DNA of 64,000 nucleotides from Lentzea californiensis (GTDB lineage: Bacteria; Actinomycetota; Actinomycetes; Mycobacteriales; Pseudonocardiaceae): the NCBI RefSeq assembly GCF_024648825.1, contig NZ_JANBBE010000013.1, positions 124,001-188,000 on the forward strand, written 5' to 3'. The first letter of the stretch is position 1, and each line of letters starts with the position of its first letter. Shown here in pieces: positions 1-8,467 of this stretch. The notes below the pieces were generated by a model. It did not search any database. It was not told where the DNA came from and saw only the letters and a program-made list of their open reading frames with translations. The position numbers and the translations under genes are program-made.

Positions 1-446
1 GGTTCCTGAACGGGTGCGGGTTCCGGTGCGCTGTGGTCAACGGTGGCGACGACTACTGGGTGGGGTTCGACCCGCCCGTGCCGTTCGAGGCCGCTCTCGG
101 TGTGTCGATGGGCGGGTTCGGAGTGCTCGACATCGCTTCTCGCCGGTTTTTGAAGGCCGTTGCGGCCGTGAGTCCGGCGTTGTTCCCGTCGTGGGAGGAC
201 GCCGAGCGAATCGACGGGTTCGCGTCGCGTGAGGTCTGGGAGGCGCACGAACCGTTGCGGCACAAGGCGGCCATCAAGTCACCGGTCGGCGTGTGGTGCG
301 GCCGGGAGGATCCGTTCCACGATCCCGCTCGGGACCTGGCGGCCGCTGTCGGGGCTATCGGTTCGTTCGAACACGGCGAGCACGACATCGGTTATTGGCG
401 GCGCGTGCTGCCGGACGCGTTGAGGTTCATCGGGCAGCGACTTTGA
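1..446 (+). CDS. Alpha/beta-hydrolase, putative esterase (5' truncated by the window edge)
   Basis: The reading frame is open from base 3 with no start in front, so the N-terminus lies outside the window. The visible part reads FLNGCGFRCAVVNGGDDYW, then a nucleophile elbow GVSMGGFG (G-x-S-x-G). Further on are a strand-Asp region (WCGREDPFHDP) and a late His (GEHDIGYWRR), which together make a plausible Ser-Asp-His triad. This is the esterase D / putative-esterase branch of the alpha/beta-hydrolase fold. A GTG at 33 could be mistaken for the start, but the homologous-looking sequence continues upstream of it. The 3' end overlaps the convergent RDD gene by 20 nt. Substrate unknown. Confidence 0.75.
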   Translation, partial: FLNGCGFRCAVVNGGDDYWVGFDPPVPFEAALGVSMGGFGVLDIASRRFLKAVAAVSPALFPSWEDAERIDGFASREVWEAHEPLRHKAAIKSPVGVWCGREDPFHDPARDLAAAVGAIGSFEHGEHDIGYWRRVLPDALRFIGQRL

Positions 447-930
447 GCCGCACCACGGCCGTGCCCGCCTTGCGGTCGTGCCAGGTCCTCGTGCCACGCA
501 GGTCGAGTGCCTCCACGACGGACAGCACCAGCAGCACGAACCCACCCACGAGCAGCAACGACGAAAGCCATCCCGCCGACCCCGGGCCGACGTGCTCACC
601 GACGACGACCCACGGCTGCTGCCAGCCGAGGCCCGCCATCAACGCCGGCTCCCGCCAGCCCAGCCCGGTCAGCACGAGCACCACGCCCGCGCCCGGCAGC
701 GCGGTCGTGACGAGCGTGCGCGCCAGCGCCCTTCTGAGGTTCAGGCCGGACGCCGGGCCCACGACCCGCAGCCCCGTCAGGACCTTGCCGAGGGTGTTCA
801 GCCGGAGCAGCAGAGCGTCGTAGACCGCCGCGCAGAGCACCACCAGCACGGGTTCGTGGACCAACGGCCAGGCCACGACCAGCACCAGGAGCCAGTCGAG
901 CAGTCGGGCGATCAGCCGGCGAACGAGCAT
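427..930 (-). CDS. RDD family membrane protein
   Basis: A 167-aa protein beginning MLVRRLIARLLDWLL, where the Arg and Asp residues in the first membrane segment give the RDD family its name. It continues with GKVLTGLRVV and ends with a conserved cytoplasmic motif HDRKAGTAVV. Three to four hydrophobic segments are visible. RDD proteins are small polytopic membrane proteins. A few have been linked to ion or compatible-solute transport, but most are uncharacterised, so no substrate is proposed. It ends inside the 3' end of the convergent esterase gene. Confidence 0.85.
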   Translation of the reverse strand: MLVRRLIARLLDWLLVLVVAWPLVHEPVLVVLCAAVYDALLLRLNTLGKVLTGLRVVGPASGLNLRRALARTLVTTALPGAGVVLVLTGLGWREPALMAGLGWQQPWVVVGEHVGPGSAGWLSSLLLVGGFVLLVLSVVEALDLRGTRTWHDRKAGTAVVRLKVAAR

Positions 931-966
931 GATTCACGCTAAGCGGCGGAAGTCCGTCATAAGTGG

Positions 967-1584
967 TCAGTTCATGGCCAGTTGCCGCACGAACTCGGCG
1001 ACCCACCTGCCGTTGTCACGCCTGACGGAACGCGGCCTCAGCCCGTCACCCGCGAACGCCTCGACCTCCGCGGGCGTGAGCGGCCACGGAGGACCGTCCG
1101 GCTCGGGACCCTCGTCGCGCGCCACGGCGAGCACCAGCAGCGTCGAGCCGGTCAGCGCCGAGACCCGCGCGGTCGCCTCGGCGTGCAGGGCGACGGGCAG
1201 CGCCTGCACCGTCATGTTCTCCACCACGAGGTCGAACGCGCGGTGCCACTCGGCGGGCGGGTCCAGCAGGTCGGCGACCACGTAGGAGACGGAGGACTCC
1301 GGGTAGCGCTTCCGGACCGCGGTCACGGCGGTGGGGGAGATGTCGAACGCGGTCACCTCGAAGCCCAGCGAGGCCAGGAACTCCGAGTCGCGGCCGTAAC
1401 CGCAGCCCACGACCAGAGCGCGCTGACCGGTGCCGTCGAGGCCGTCGGCCCATTCGACGAGGTGCGGTTGCGGGTTCGGGATGTCCCACGGGACGGATGC
1501 CTTGCCGGCTTCGGCCTCGGCGTAGAGGTCCTCGAACCAGCCGGTCGGGTTGGCGGCCTGCAGACGGCGGTCATCGGGAAGCAT
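967..1584 (-). CDS. Class I SAM-dependent methyltransferase, TPMT-like
   Basis: A 205-aa protein with the Rossmann methyltransferase signature. Motif I is ALVVGCGYGRD, followed by the acidic strand-2 end FEVTAFDIS and the motif VVADLLDPP. The N-terminal WDIPNPQPHLVEW is typical of the thiopurine S-methyltransferase-like branch of small bacterial methyltransferases. In bacteria such enzymes methylate varied thiol or selenium compounds, and the substrate here cannot be read from the sequence. It is about 18 nt from the decayed MerR frame on the same strand, and no operon partner suggests a pathway. Confidence 0.8.
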   Translation of the reverse strand: MLPDDRRLQAANPTGWFEDLYAEAEAGKASVPWDIPNPQPHLVEWADGLDGTGQRALVVGCGYGRDSEFLASLGFEVTAFDISPTAVTAVRKRYPESSVSYVVADLLDPPAEWHRAFDLVVENMTVQALPVALHAEATARVSALTGSTLLVLAVARDEGPEPDGPPWPLTPAEVEAFAGDGLRPRSVRRDNGRWVAEFVRQLAMN

Positions 1585-1601
1585 GACCCACTTCTACCGA
1601 A

Positions 1602-1931
1602 CTACCGCGCGGCGCGCGCCCGAGTTACGTACTCCACCAGACCGTCGTCGGCCATGTGCTGCCGCAGTTGCCGCACGGTCAAAGAAGCCGGCTGGGTCTC
1701 GAAGGGCGGTCGCAGGGAGTCCGAACGGGACAGTGCCGGCCGCACCTCCTCCAGCGGTAGAACGAAGTGACGCAGCGATCTCACCTGATAGAGGTGTCGG
1801 ATGCCGTCCGATGTGTACTGGCGGTGACCGGAGGGCGTGCGCTCGGAAGCGGCCACCAGGCAGGTTTCGTCGTGGTGGTGCAGGGTGCGGACGCTCGCTT
1901 TGGCCAGGTCACCGATGCTCCAACGGGTCAC
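1602..1931 (-). pseudogene. Decayed MerR-family regulator
   Basis: A 109-residue frame that starts like a MerR DNA-binding domain (WSIGDLAKAS...VRTLHHHDE...ERTPSGHRQYTSDGIRHLYQVRSLRHF). Compared with the usual family pattern, the turn between the first two helices lacks about three residues: the common A-S-G-V-T-V-R-T reads A-S-V-R-T. The usual HHYDEIGL reads HHHDETCL, and the protein stops shortly after the winged helix with no recognisable effector or dimerisation domain. The GTG start has no convincing ribosome binding site. I read this as a decaying gene. A short functional MerR variant is possible but less likely. Confidence 0.6.
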
Positions 1932-2059
1932 GCCAGGACCGTAGGACCTCCCGTGGCGGGAGGTTCAAGCCCTGAACACCCGATCGAGCGGGTTAATTCG
2001 CGAACCGAACGCGCCGATGAAATTGAAGATCGGTCCCCAAAACCAGATTGAGGAAAACT

Positions 2060-2512
2060 GTGTCTCGTTCCGGACTGTTCCGTGCCGCCGCCCTGCTCGC
2101 CGCCAGCGCCGCCCCGCTTCTCGCGGGTTCCGCCAGCGCCGCCGAGCTGCCGCAGCTGGGCTCCGCTCTTCCCGAGGTCGGCGCGGACAAGCTGGTCTCC
2201 GGCGTCACCCAGCTCGCCAACCCGCTCGACGCCGCCAGCGCGGTCCAGCTGCCGAACGTCGGCGCGCCCGTGGCCTCCGACCTGCCGGTTCCCGCACTTC
2301 CCGCCGTGCCGGCCGTCGCGCAGGAGCGCTCGCTTCCCCAGCCCATCGCGGCCCAGGTCGGCGAGGTCGCCGGGCTGCCGGACCCGCGCGAGCTGCCGGG
2401 CACCGCGAACGTCGGCAACCTGCCGTCGCCGTCGCTGTCCGGTCTGACGACCGACAACGTCGTGCAGAGCCCGGCCGTCCTCTCGGGCACCTTCCCGACG
2501 ATCAACGGCTGA
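2060..2512 (+). CDS. Small secreted Ala/Pro-rich protein of unknown function
   Basis: About 150 residues from the GTG at 2060, chosen because GAGGA at 2050-2054 sits 5 nt before it; a TTG at 2048 is in frame but would swallow the ribosome binding site. It has a clear Sec signal peptide (SRSGLFRAAALLAASAAPLL then AGSASAAE) with cleavage after ASA. The mature part is rich in Pro, Val, Ala and Leu with repeated L-P-x-L/V patterns and no Cys, resembling small secreted proteins common in Pseudonocardiaceae. No catalytic motif is visible. It is followed at once by a bidirectional hairpin terminator. Confidence 0.7.
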   Translation: MSRSGLFRAAALLAASAAPLLAGSASAAELPQLGSALPEVGADKLVSGVTQLANPLDAASAVQLPNVGAPVASDLPVPALPAVPAVAQERSLPQPIAAQVGEVAGLPDPRELPGTANVGNLPSPSLSGLTTDNVVQSPAVLSGTFPTING

Positions 2513-2525
2513 GTTCACACGTCGA

Positions 2526-2557
2526 AAATGGGCCCGTGCGCGCTCACGGGCCCATTT
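2526..2557. terminator. Bidirectional hairpin terminator
   Basis: A perfect 13-bp inverted repeat (AAATGGGCCCGTG and its complement) with a 6-nt loop lies between the secreted-protein gene and the converging regulator gene. A-tracts on the left and T-tracts on the right let it act in both directions. Its right arm covers the last codons and stop of the regulator gene. Confidence 0.75.
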
Positions 2558-4136
2558 CGTGCACCAGCAGGGCGACGTACAGGGACAGGACGGACTCCGG
2601 GTCCTCCAGCGAGACGCCGAGAACCTGCTCGATCCGGCCCAGCTGCTGGTAGTACGCCGTCCGGGACAGGTGGGCCGCCGCCGCGGCCGCCGACTTGTTG
2701 CCGCCGTTCTCGCACAGGCACCGCAGCAGCTCCACCAGCCGGGAGCCCTGGGCCGAGTCCCGTGCCAGCAACGGCCCGAGCTCGCGGTCCGCGAACGCCC
2801 GCACCCGTTCGTCCTCGCGCAGCAGGTGCAGGAGCCCGCGCAGCCGCACGTCGTCGAGCCGGTGGTAGAGCTGGGATCCCGGTGCCCGCAACGCGGCCCC
2901 GGCCACGTGCGCGGCCTCACCCAGAGAGCGGCGAACGTCCGATGTGGACGTCACGGTCGTGCCGACGGCGATGACCACGGAGAACGCCGCCGTCCGGTGG
3001 ACCTCGCGGGCTACCTTGCGCAGAACGCCTTCCACGCCGACGGTCATCGGCACCGACAGCAGCGCGCGCACCGAGGTGTCGTCCACGACGCCGACCAGCG
3101 CCGCGACGGTGACCCGGCGGGCCGCCAGCGCCGTCGCTTCCGCGAGATCGCGCAGCACCTCCTGAGCGGCGAGCGTCTGCCCCTGCAGCATCGACACCGG
3201 CCGGACCGCGACGCCGATCAGCTGCCGCCGTTCCAGTGGCACCCCCAGCGCTGCCGCCCGCGCGCCCAGGTCCGGTGACTGCGGTGCCTGACCGAGCAGC
3301 TGGGCCAGCAACGTCCGGTGCGTCTGCCGTTCCAGCGACTCCCGGTCGCGCGCCACGAGCCGATGCACCGCCAACGCGGACGCGGCGCGTTCGGCCACCA
3401 CGACGTGCCGGTGCGGCGGGGGCTCTGGCGAGACCATCACGAGCCGGCCCCAGTCCGCGCCGCGCGCCCCGACGATCGTGATCAGCCAGCCCGACTCGGT
3501 GTCGTAGGCGGTCCGCTCGGTCACCGTGACGGCCCGCGAGCGCGCCGCCCAGTCGTCCAGCAGCGTCACCGGGTCGTGCCCGGCGGCGTCGTAGGCGAGC
3601 ACGTCGTGGCCGAGCGTCTCCAGCACGACCGCCAGCCCGGACGTCCGCGCCACCTCGCGCAGCACCTCGGACGGTTCGGCGCCCGCGACCGTCAGCGCCG
3701 TGAACGTCTCGTGCACCTGCTCCGCGGCCCGCAGCTCGGCCAGCTGGGCGTCCACGATCAACCCCACGACGGCCTCGGTCACGGCCACGTACTTGGTCTC
3801 CTCGGTGAGCGTGACCAGCGGCAACCCGTGCCGTTCCGCAGCGGTGACGAGCGCGCCCGGCACGTCGTCGCGCCACCGCCGTCCCAGCTCGACGACCAGG
3901 CCCGCGCACCCGACGGCGGCCAGCTCCTCGACGTACCGGGCGAGGCCGGACTCGGGCAGCATCACGCCGGTCGTGAGCACCAGCTCACCGCCGCGCAGCA
4001 GCGGCGCGATGTCTGCGATCTCTGCCACATGCACCCACCGCACGCGACGGCTGAGACCGGCCGATCCCGCCACCAGACGCGGCTTTCCCTGCCGGATCAC
4101 CGGCAGAGCGACGACTTCGGCGACCGTCGGGTACAT
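2544..4136 (-). CDS. PucR/CdaR-family transcriptional regulator
   Basis: A 530-aa protein from the ATG at 4136 (MYPTVAEVV); an upstream in-frame start would add 19 atypical residues. The N-terminal PucR sensor domain shows ARWVHVAEI-type sequence (VRWVHVAEIADIAPLLRGGE) over roughly residues 1-130. A central GGDEF-like/linker region follows. The C-terminal PucR helix-turn-helix contains LCENGGNKSAAAAAAHLSRT and YYQQLGRIEQVLG at about 460-510. Members usually activate purine, amine or amino-acid catabolic genes in response to a metabolite. It is divergent from the aminotransferase-dehydrogenase pair at 4244-7023, so that operon is its most likely target. Confidence 0.85.
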   Translation of the reverse strand: MYPTVAEVVALPVIRQGKPRLVAGSAGLSRRVRWVHVAEIADIAPLLRGGELVLTTGVMLPESGLARYVEELAAVGCAGLVVELGRRWRDDVPGALVTAAERHGLPLVTLTEETKYVAVTEAVVGLIVDAQLAELRAAEQVHETFTALTVAGAEPSEVLREVARTSGLAVVLETLGHDVLAYDAAGHDPVTLLDDWAARSRAVTVTERTAYDTESGWLITIVGARGADWGRLVMVSPEPPPHRHVVVAERAASALAVHRLVARDRESLERQTHRTLLAQLLGQAPQSPDLGARAAALGVPLERRQLIGVAVRPVSMLQGQTLAAQEVLRDLAEATALAARRVTVAALVGVVDDTSVRALLSVPMTVGVEGVLRKVAREVHRTAAFSVVIAVGTTVTSTSDVRRSLGEAAHVAGAALRAPGSQLYHRLDDVRLRGLLHLLREDERVRAFADRELGPLLARDSAQGSRLVELLRCLCENGGNKSAAAAAAHLSRTAYYQQLGRIEQVLGVSLEDPESVLSLYVALLVHEMGP

Positions 4137-4243
4137 GGACACAACGTAATGCCAACCAGCCGATCCGGGTACAGGTTGTGCATGGCGGCGCACCCGGCGC
4201 GCCAGCAGACTCCGAGGCAGGCGTCAGACCCCTGGAGGACGAG
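4137..4243. promoter_or_regulatory. Divergent promoter region between the regulator and the aminotransferase operon
   Basis: A 107-nt spacer must hold both promoters. It contains the inverted hexamers CACAAC (just after the regulator start) and GTTGTG about 30 nt away, a spacing compatible with an operator, and a GGAGG 6 nt before the aminotransferase ATG. The operator assignment is inference from position only. Confidence 0.35.
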
Positions 4244-5527
4244 ATGGCCCACAAGGAGCTGCTGGCACGACACCGCGCGGTCATGCCGAAGTGGCTGGCC
4301 CTCTACTACGACGAGCCCATCGAGATCGCGAGCGCCGGCGGGCGCCGGGTGACCGACCGCGAGGGCACGACCTACCTGGACTTCTTCGCCGGCATCCTGA
4401 CCAACGCCATCGGCTACGACGTCGCGGAGATCAGCGACGCGATCCGGTCGCAGCTCGACACCGGCGTCCTGCACAGCTCCACGCTCTACCTGATCAAGTC
4501 GCAGGTCGAGCTGGCCGAGAAGATCGCGGAACTGAGCGGCATCCCGGACGCCAAGGTGTTCTTCACCAACTCGGGCACCGAGGCCAACGAGACCGCGTTG
4601 ATGCTCGCCACCCAGGCACGCCGCAGCGAGCAGGTCCTGGCGCTGCGCAACAGCTACCACGGCCGTGCGTTCGCCACGGTCGCCATCACGGGCAACCGCG
4701 GCTGGTCGGCGTCCGCGCTGTCGCCGATCAAGGTCAGCTGGGTGCACGGCGGGTACCGCTACCGCTCGCCGTTCAGGGCGATGGACGACAAGGACTACAT
4801 CAGGGCCTGCGTCGAGGACCTGCGCGAGATCATCGAGACCACGACGTCCGGCGACGTCGCGTGCATGATCGCCGAGCCGATCCAGGGCGTCGGCGGCTTC
4901 ACGTCCCCGCCCGACGGTCTGTTCCGCGCGTTCAAGGACGTGCTCGACGAGTACGGCATTCTCTTCATCTCCGACGAGGTGCAGACCGGCTGGGGCCGCA
5001 CCGGCGAGCACTTCTGGGGCATCCAGGCGCACGACGTGGTGCCGGACGCGATGACGTTCGCCAAGGGCCTCGGCAACGGCCTGGCGATAGGCGGCGTCGT
5101 GGCCCGCGGCGACCTGATGGACACGATCAACGCCAACTCGATCTCCACGTTCGGCGGCAACCCGGTCTCCACGGCCGGCGCGCTCGCCACCGTCGACTAC
5201 CTGCTGAGCCACGACCTGCAGGCCAACGCGGCCAAGCTCGGCTCGCGGCTGCTCGGCGGCCTGCGCGAACTGGCCGAGAAGCACCCGGTCATCGGTGACG
5301 TGCGAGGCAAGGGCCTGATGGTCGGCGTCGAGTTCGTCGGCCCCGAGGGCGAACCGAACGCCGGTGCCGCCGGTGTCGTCCTGGCCGAGGCGAAGGCGCG
5401 CGGCTTGCTCGTCGGCAAGGGCGGCCTGTACGGCAACGTGATCCGCCTGGCTCCGCCGATGACCCTGACCGAGGACGAACTCGAAGAAGCTCTCGGGATT
5501 CTTGCTCAGGCGGTGGAGCGCGCGTGA
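4244..5527 (+). CDS. Class III PLP-dependent aminotransferase (beta-alanine/GABA type)
   Basis: A 427-aa protein from the ATG at 4244, preceded by GGAGG. The class III aminotransferase features are present: a glycine-rich cofactor loop FFTNSGTEANETA, the ISDEVQTGWGRTG segment with the PLP-contacting Asp, and FAKGLGNG with Lys274 as the likely Schiff-base lysine. These enzymes move an omega-amino group from beta-alanine, GABA or similar amines to a keto acid, giving a semialdehyde. The stop overlaps the next gene's GTG by 4 nt, and that gene encodes a semialdehyde dehydrogenase, so the pair likely turns beta-alanine (or a related amine) into an acyl-CoA. The exact substrate is inference. Confidence 0.85.
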   Translation: MAHKELLARHRAVMPKWLALYYDEPIEIASAGGRRVTDREGTTYLDFFAGILTNAIGYDVAEISDAIRSQLDTGVLHSSTLYLIKSQVELAEKIAELSGIPDAKVFFTNSGTEANETALMLATQARRSEQVLALRNSYHGRAFATVAITGNRGWSASALSPIKVSWVHGGYRYRSPFRAMDDKDYIRACVEDLREIIETTTSGDVACMIAEPIQGVGGFTSPPDGLFRAFKDVLDEYGILFISDEVQTGWGRTGEHFWGIQAHDVVPDAMTFAKGLGNGLAIGGVVARGDLMDTINANSISTFGGNPVSTAGALATVDYLLSHDLQANAAKLGSRLLGGLRELAEKHPVIGDVRGKGLMVGVEFVGPEGEPNAGAAGVVLAEAKARGLLVGKGGLYGNVIRLAPPMTLTEDELEEALGILAQAVERA

Positions 5528-7023
5528 TCAACGCCCAGAAGTGGATCAAACACCGCATCGGCGGCAAGCCCTGGGACGACGCCCCGGAACGCCTCGGCGA
5601 CGTCTACGACCCGACGACCGGCAAGGTGGCCCAGCAGGTCGCCTACGCCTCGGTGTCCGAAGTGGACGCCGCCGTCGACGCCGCCGCGGAAGCGTTTGCG
5701 TCCTGGCGCAACGCGTCCCTGGCACAGCGCTCGACGGTGATGTTCAAGTTCCGCGAGCTGCTGAACGACCGCAAGGGCGACCTCGCGGAGATCGTCTCGG
5801 CGGAGCACGGCAAGGTCGTGTCCGACGCGGGCGGCGAGATCCAGCGGGCGCTGGAGTCGGTCGAGTACGCGTGCGGCATCCCGACCCTGCTCAAGGGCGG
5901 GTTCAGCGAGAACGCGTCGACCCGCGTCGACGTCTACTCGATCCAGCAACCCGTCGGCGTGGTCGGCGTGATCTCGCCGTTCAACTTCCCTGCGATGGTC
6001 CCGCTGTGGTTCGTGCCGACCGCAATCGCTTGCGGCAACACCGTGGTGCTGAAACCGTCCGAAAAGGACCCGTCGGCGGCGAACTTCATCGCCGAGATGT
6101 TCGCCGAGGCCGGGCTCCCGGACGGCGTCCTGAACGTCGTGCACGGCGACAAGGTGGCCGTCGACAGGCTCCTGGAACATCCGGCGGTCAAGGCGATCTC
6201 GTTCGTCGGCTCCACCCCGATCGCCCGCTACATCTACGAGACCGGCACCGCGCACGGCAAGCGCGTGCAGGCGCTCGGCGGCGCCAAGAACCACATGGTC
6301 GTCCTGCCCGACGCCGACCTCGACCTGGCCGCGGACGCCGCCGTCTCCGCCGGCTTCGGCTCGGCCGGAGAACGGTGCATGGCGATCTCGGTCGTGGTGG
6401 CCGTCGGCGAGGTGGGCGACTCGCTGGTCGACAGGATCAAGTCGCGGATCGCCGAGGTGAAGGTCGGCGCCGGCGCGTCCTGCGAGATGGGACCGCTGGT
6501 CACCGGCGTCCATCGGGACAAGGTCACGTCCTACCTGGACGCCGGCGTCTCCCAGGGCGCCGTGCTCGCGGTCGACGGCCGAGACCACCCGATCGACGGC
6601 GACGAGGGCGGGTTCTGGCTCGGCCCGACGCTGTTCGACCACGTCGGCACCGACATGACGATCTACACCGACGAGATCTTCGGCCCGGTCCTCTCGGTCG
6701 TCCGCTGCGGCACCTACGAGGAGGCCGTCGAGGTGGTGAACAGCAACCGGTACGGCAACGGCACCGCGATCTTCACCAACGACGGTGGCGCGGCCCGCCG
6801 GTTCCAGAGCGAGATCGAGGTCGGCATGGTCGGCGTGAACGTGCCGATTCCCGTGCCGGTGGCCTACTACTCGTTCGGTGGCTGGAAGGAATCGCTGTTC
6901 GGCGACTCGCATGCGTACGGGCCGCACGGCGTGCATTTCTTCACGCGCTCGAAGGTGGTCACCTCGCGGTGGCTCGACCCGTCGCACGGTGGCGTGAACC
7001 TGGGGTTCCCGCAGAACACCTAG
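5524..7023 (+). CDS. mmsA: CoA-acylating methylmalonate-semialdehyde dehydrogenase
   Basis: A 499-aa aldehyde dehydrogenase-fold enzyme. Visible features are the NAD-site strand VGVISPFNFPAMVPLWF, the motif KPSEKDPSAANF, the catalytic segment GSAGERCMAISV with nucleophile Cys285, and a C-terminal region ending FFTRSKVVTSRW. The NFPAMVP/ERCMA pattern is characteristic of the CoA-dependent MmsA/IolA branch, which oxidatively decarboxylates malonate or methylmalonate semialdehyde to acetyl- or propionyl-CoA. The GTG start overlaps the aminotransferase stop (GTGA), so the two are translationally coupled. Together with the PucR regulator they resemble beta-alanine/pyrimidine catabolic loci; a role in valine or inositol breakdown is also possible. 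Confidence 0.88.
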   Translation: MINAQKWIKHRIGGKPWDDAPERLGDVYDPTTGKVAQQVAYASVSEVDAAVDAAAEAFASWRNASLAQRSTVMFKFRELLNDRKGDLAEIVSAEHGKVVSDAGGEIQRALESVEYACGIPTLLKGGFSENASTRVDVYSIQQPVGVVGVISPFNFPAMVPLWFVPTAIACGNTVVLKPSEKDPSAANFIAEMFAEAGLPDGVLNVVHGDKVAVDRLLEHPAVKAISFVGSTPIARYIYETGTAHGKRVQALGGAKNHMVVLPDADLDLAADAAVSAGFGSAGERCMAISVVVAVGEVGDSLVDRIKSRIAEVKVGAGASCEMGPLVTGVHRDKVTSYLDAGVSQGAVLAVDGRDHPIDGDEGGFWLGPTLFDHVGTDMTIYTDEIFGPVLSVVRCGTYEEAVEVVNSNRYGNGTAIFTNDGGAARRFQSEIEVGMVGVNVPIPVPVAYYSFGGWKESLFGDSHAYGPHGVHFFTRSKVVTSRWLDPSHGGVNLGFPQNT

Positions 7024-7042
7024 CGGTCGCCGAAAAACACCT

Positions 7043-7090
7043 CTGCGGTGGTGGGTGGATATTGTTTCGCCCACCACCGCAGTTGTATTT
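7043..7090 (+). terminator. Hairpin terminator after mmsA
   Basis: A perfect 13-bp inverted repeat (CTGCGGTGGTGGG with its complement at 7070-7082), 14-nt loop, followed by TTGTATTT. It lies 20 nt past the mmsA stop and ahead of a convergent gene. Confidence 0.75.
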
Positions 7091-7123
7091 CTACCCGGCA
7101 AAGAATTCCTATAGTCGCTGCTC

Positions 7124-7399
7124 TCACGTGTTGCGGATCTCGCGGCGTCGAATGATCACGGTGCCGTCTCCGGTGTTCATCGCACGCCACGGCGACTTCG
7201 GCTTGCCGCGGGCCAGCCAGATGCCGAGCACGATCGGCCACACGAACATCGTGGCCATCTGGAGCAGAAACCACGGCAGGCTCATCAGGATCGTGAGCAG
7301 GGACAACCGGCCCCGCTGGCCGATGCCGGCGCGTGATCGGCCGACGCCCGCCGAGACGAGCATGCCGATGAAGTAGGTGATCCCGAATGTGGCTCCCAT
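7124..7399 (-). CDS. Small membrane protein, function unknown
   Basis: A 91-aa protein from the ATG at 7399 (MGATFGITYFIGMLVSAGVG), chosen because AGGA lies 5-6 nt upstream. An earlier in-frame start at 7459 would add 20 polar residues without a better ribosome binding site. There are two hydrophobic stretches, GITYFIGMLVSAGV near the N-terminus and SLLTILMSLPWFLLQMATMFVWPIVLGIWLA in the middle (broken here by Pro), then a basic tail ending RRREIRNT. No family recognised. It lies 100 nt downstream of a tiny gene on the same strand (7499-7666) and may be co-transcribed with it. Confidence 0.6.
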   Translation of the reverse strand: MGATFGITYFIGMLVSAGVGRSRAGIGQRGRLSLLTILMSLPWFLLQMATMFVWPIVLGIWLARGKPKSPWRAMNTGDGTVIIRRREIRNT

Positions 7400-7498
7400 G
7401 CCGTCCTGGCCTTTCCTGACAAACTCTCGTGTCCGTGTGTGAGAGTCCATCGGGAACACCGGTGAGGCGTTACCTTCCGGCGCGCGACCCTGCCGGAT

Positions 7499-7666
7499 TC
7501 ACTCGTTCGGCTCACTTGGCCGGAAGCCACCGAGTCTCGGCGGATTCGTGGGCGTCGACGCCTCCGGAAGCCCTTCGGAGAGCGGAATCTGCTGGTCGAC
7601 CACCTTCTTCTGGCTGCGCAGCTCGTCGGCGAATTCGAAATCGTCGCCCGCGGTTTGCTCATTCAT
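7499..7666 (-). CDS. 55-aa acidic/polar small protein, hypothetical
   Basis: This short frame begins MNEQTAGDDFEFADELRSQK, continues through a VVDQQIP segment and ends FRPSEPNE. Its ATG at 7666 is preceded 5 nt upstream by a strong AGGAGAG ribosome binding site, and third codon positions are GC-rich, which supports a real gene despite its size. It has no signal peptide and no membrane segment. The first half looks helical and the second half is Pro-rich. It is divergent from the DUF6338/CHAT operon and upstream of the small membrane protein. Function unknown; an accessory peptide of the neighbouring module is one possibility. Confidence 0.6.
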   Translation of the reverse strand: MNEQTAGDDFEFADELRSQKKVVDQQIPLSEGLPEASTPTNPPRLGGFRPSEPNE

Positions 7667-7762
7667 GGTCTACTCTCCTCTGCGGTCGGGGGCCCAGGTT
7701 CGCAACTTCGTGCCGGAAATCGCAACCGGCAATCGGGTCGTGCACTCGCAGAGGGAGCCGTG

Positions 7763-8467
7763 ATGCCGTCCACGCTCACCGGGTTGATCATCTTCGTCCT
7801 GCTGCTCGTGCCAGGTTTCGTCTTCCAGCGCCGCCGGGCGCGCGACCGGCCCGCGGCCGAGGAGACCGCGTTGCAGGAGGCGCTGACGATCCTGTTCACC
7901 GGCCTGCTCCTGGACGGCCTCGGCCTGGCCGTGGTGGGCGGGCTGTGGGAGGTGATCCCGGGCAGCGGCGTCGACGTGGGCAAGCTCGTGCTGACGCCGT
8001 CCGCCTACCTGGCCGCCCATCCGGCCAGAGTGCTGGGGTGGGCGGCGGCCGTGCTGCTGATCGCCCTCGTCACCGGATACCTCGCGGCCGGACGCCGGGT
8101 CCAGGCGTTCGTGCGGCGGTCGGCGCGCAAGAGGGCGTCGACGGAACCCCACGCCTCGGCCTGGTGGCTGCTGTTCGAGGAACACCCGGCGGCGGTGCCG
8201 GTCCACGTCGGGTGCTACCTGAACGACGGGGGCTACCTGAGCGGCCGCCTGCACAGCTACAGCCGCGTGGGCAAGGAGTCCGGGGATCGCGAGCTGACTC
8301 TGCGCGACGAGATCACCTACCGCGAAGCGGGCGACGACTCGGCCGCGCAGGCGCTGGCCAACGTCGGCGCGGTGAGCATCAGCGCGCGCAGCATCCAGTT
8401 CCTGACGGTCACCTACCTCGCCCCGCCGGAGCCACCGGTGGCCGATCCGGAGAAAGCGGACTCCTGA
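7763..8467 (+). CDS. DUF6338-like membrane protein
   Basis: A 234-aa protein from the ATG at 7763, with GAGGGAG just upstream. It starts with a membrane helix (LTGLIIFVLLLVPGFVFQRR). A second hydrophobic region lies near 40-60 (ILFTGLLLDGLGLAVVGGLW) and a third near 95-115 (WAAAVLLIALVTGYLAAG). The soluble C-terminal part contains HVGCYLNDGGYLSGRLHSYS and a run of beta strands. The architecture matches DUF6338, a family of unknown function in actinomycetes and other bacteria. Its TGA overlaps the ATG of the CHAT gene (TGATG), so the two proteins are made together and probably act together at the membrane. Family assignment is from memory of the pattern. Confidence 0.7.
   Translation: MPSTLTGLIIFVLLLVPGFVFQRRRARDRPAAEETALQEALTILFTGLLLDGLGLAVVGGLWEVIPGSGVDVGKLVLTPSAYLAAHPARVLGWAAAVLLIALVTGYLAAGRRVQAFVRRSARKRASTEPHASAWWLLFEEHPAAVPVHVGCYLNDGGYLSGRLHSYSRVGKESGDRELTLRDEITYREAGDDSAAQALANVGAVSISARSIQFLTVTYLAPPEPPVADPEKADS

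Noticed and set aside
7429..8466. A long in-frame extension upstream of the CHAT gene
   Set aside because: It runs through the DUF6338 gene in another frame, is Arg/Pro-rich shadow sequence, and the ATG at 8467 has coupled translation.
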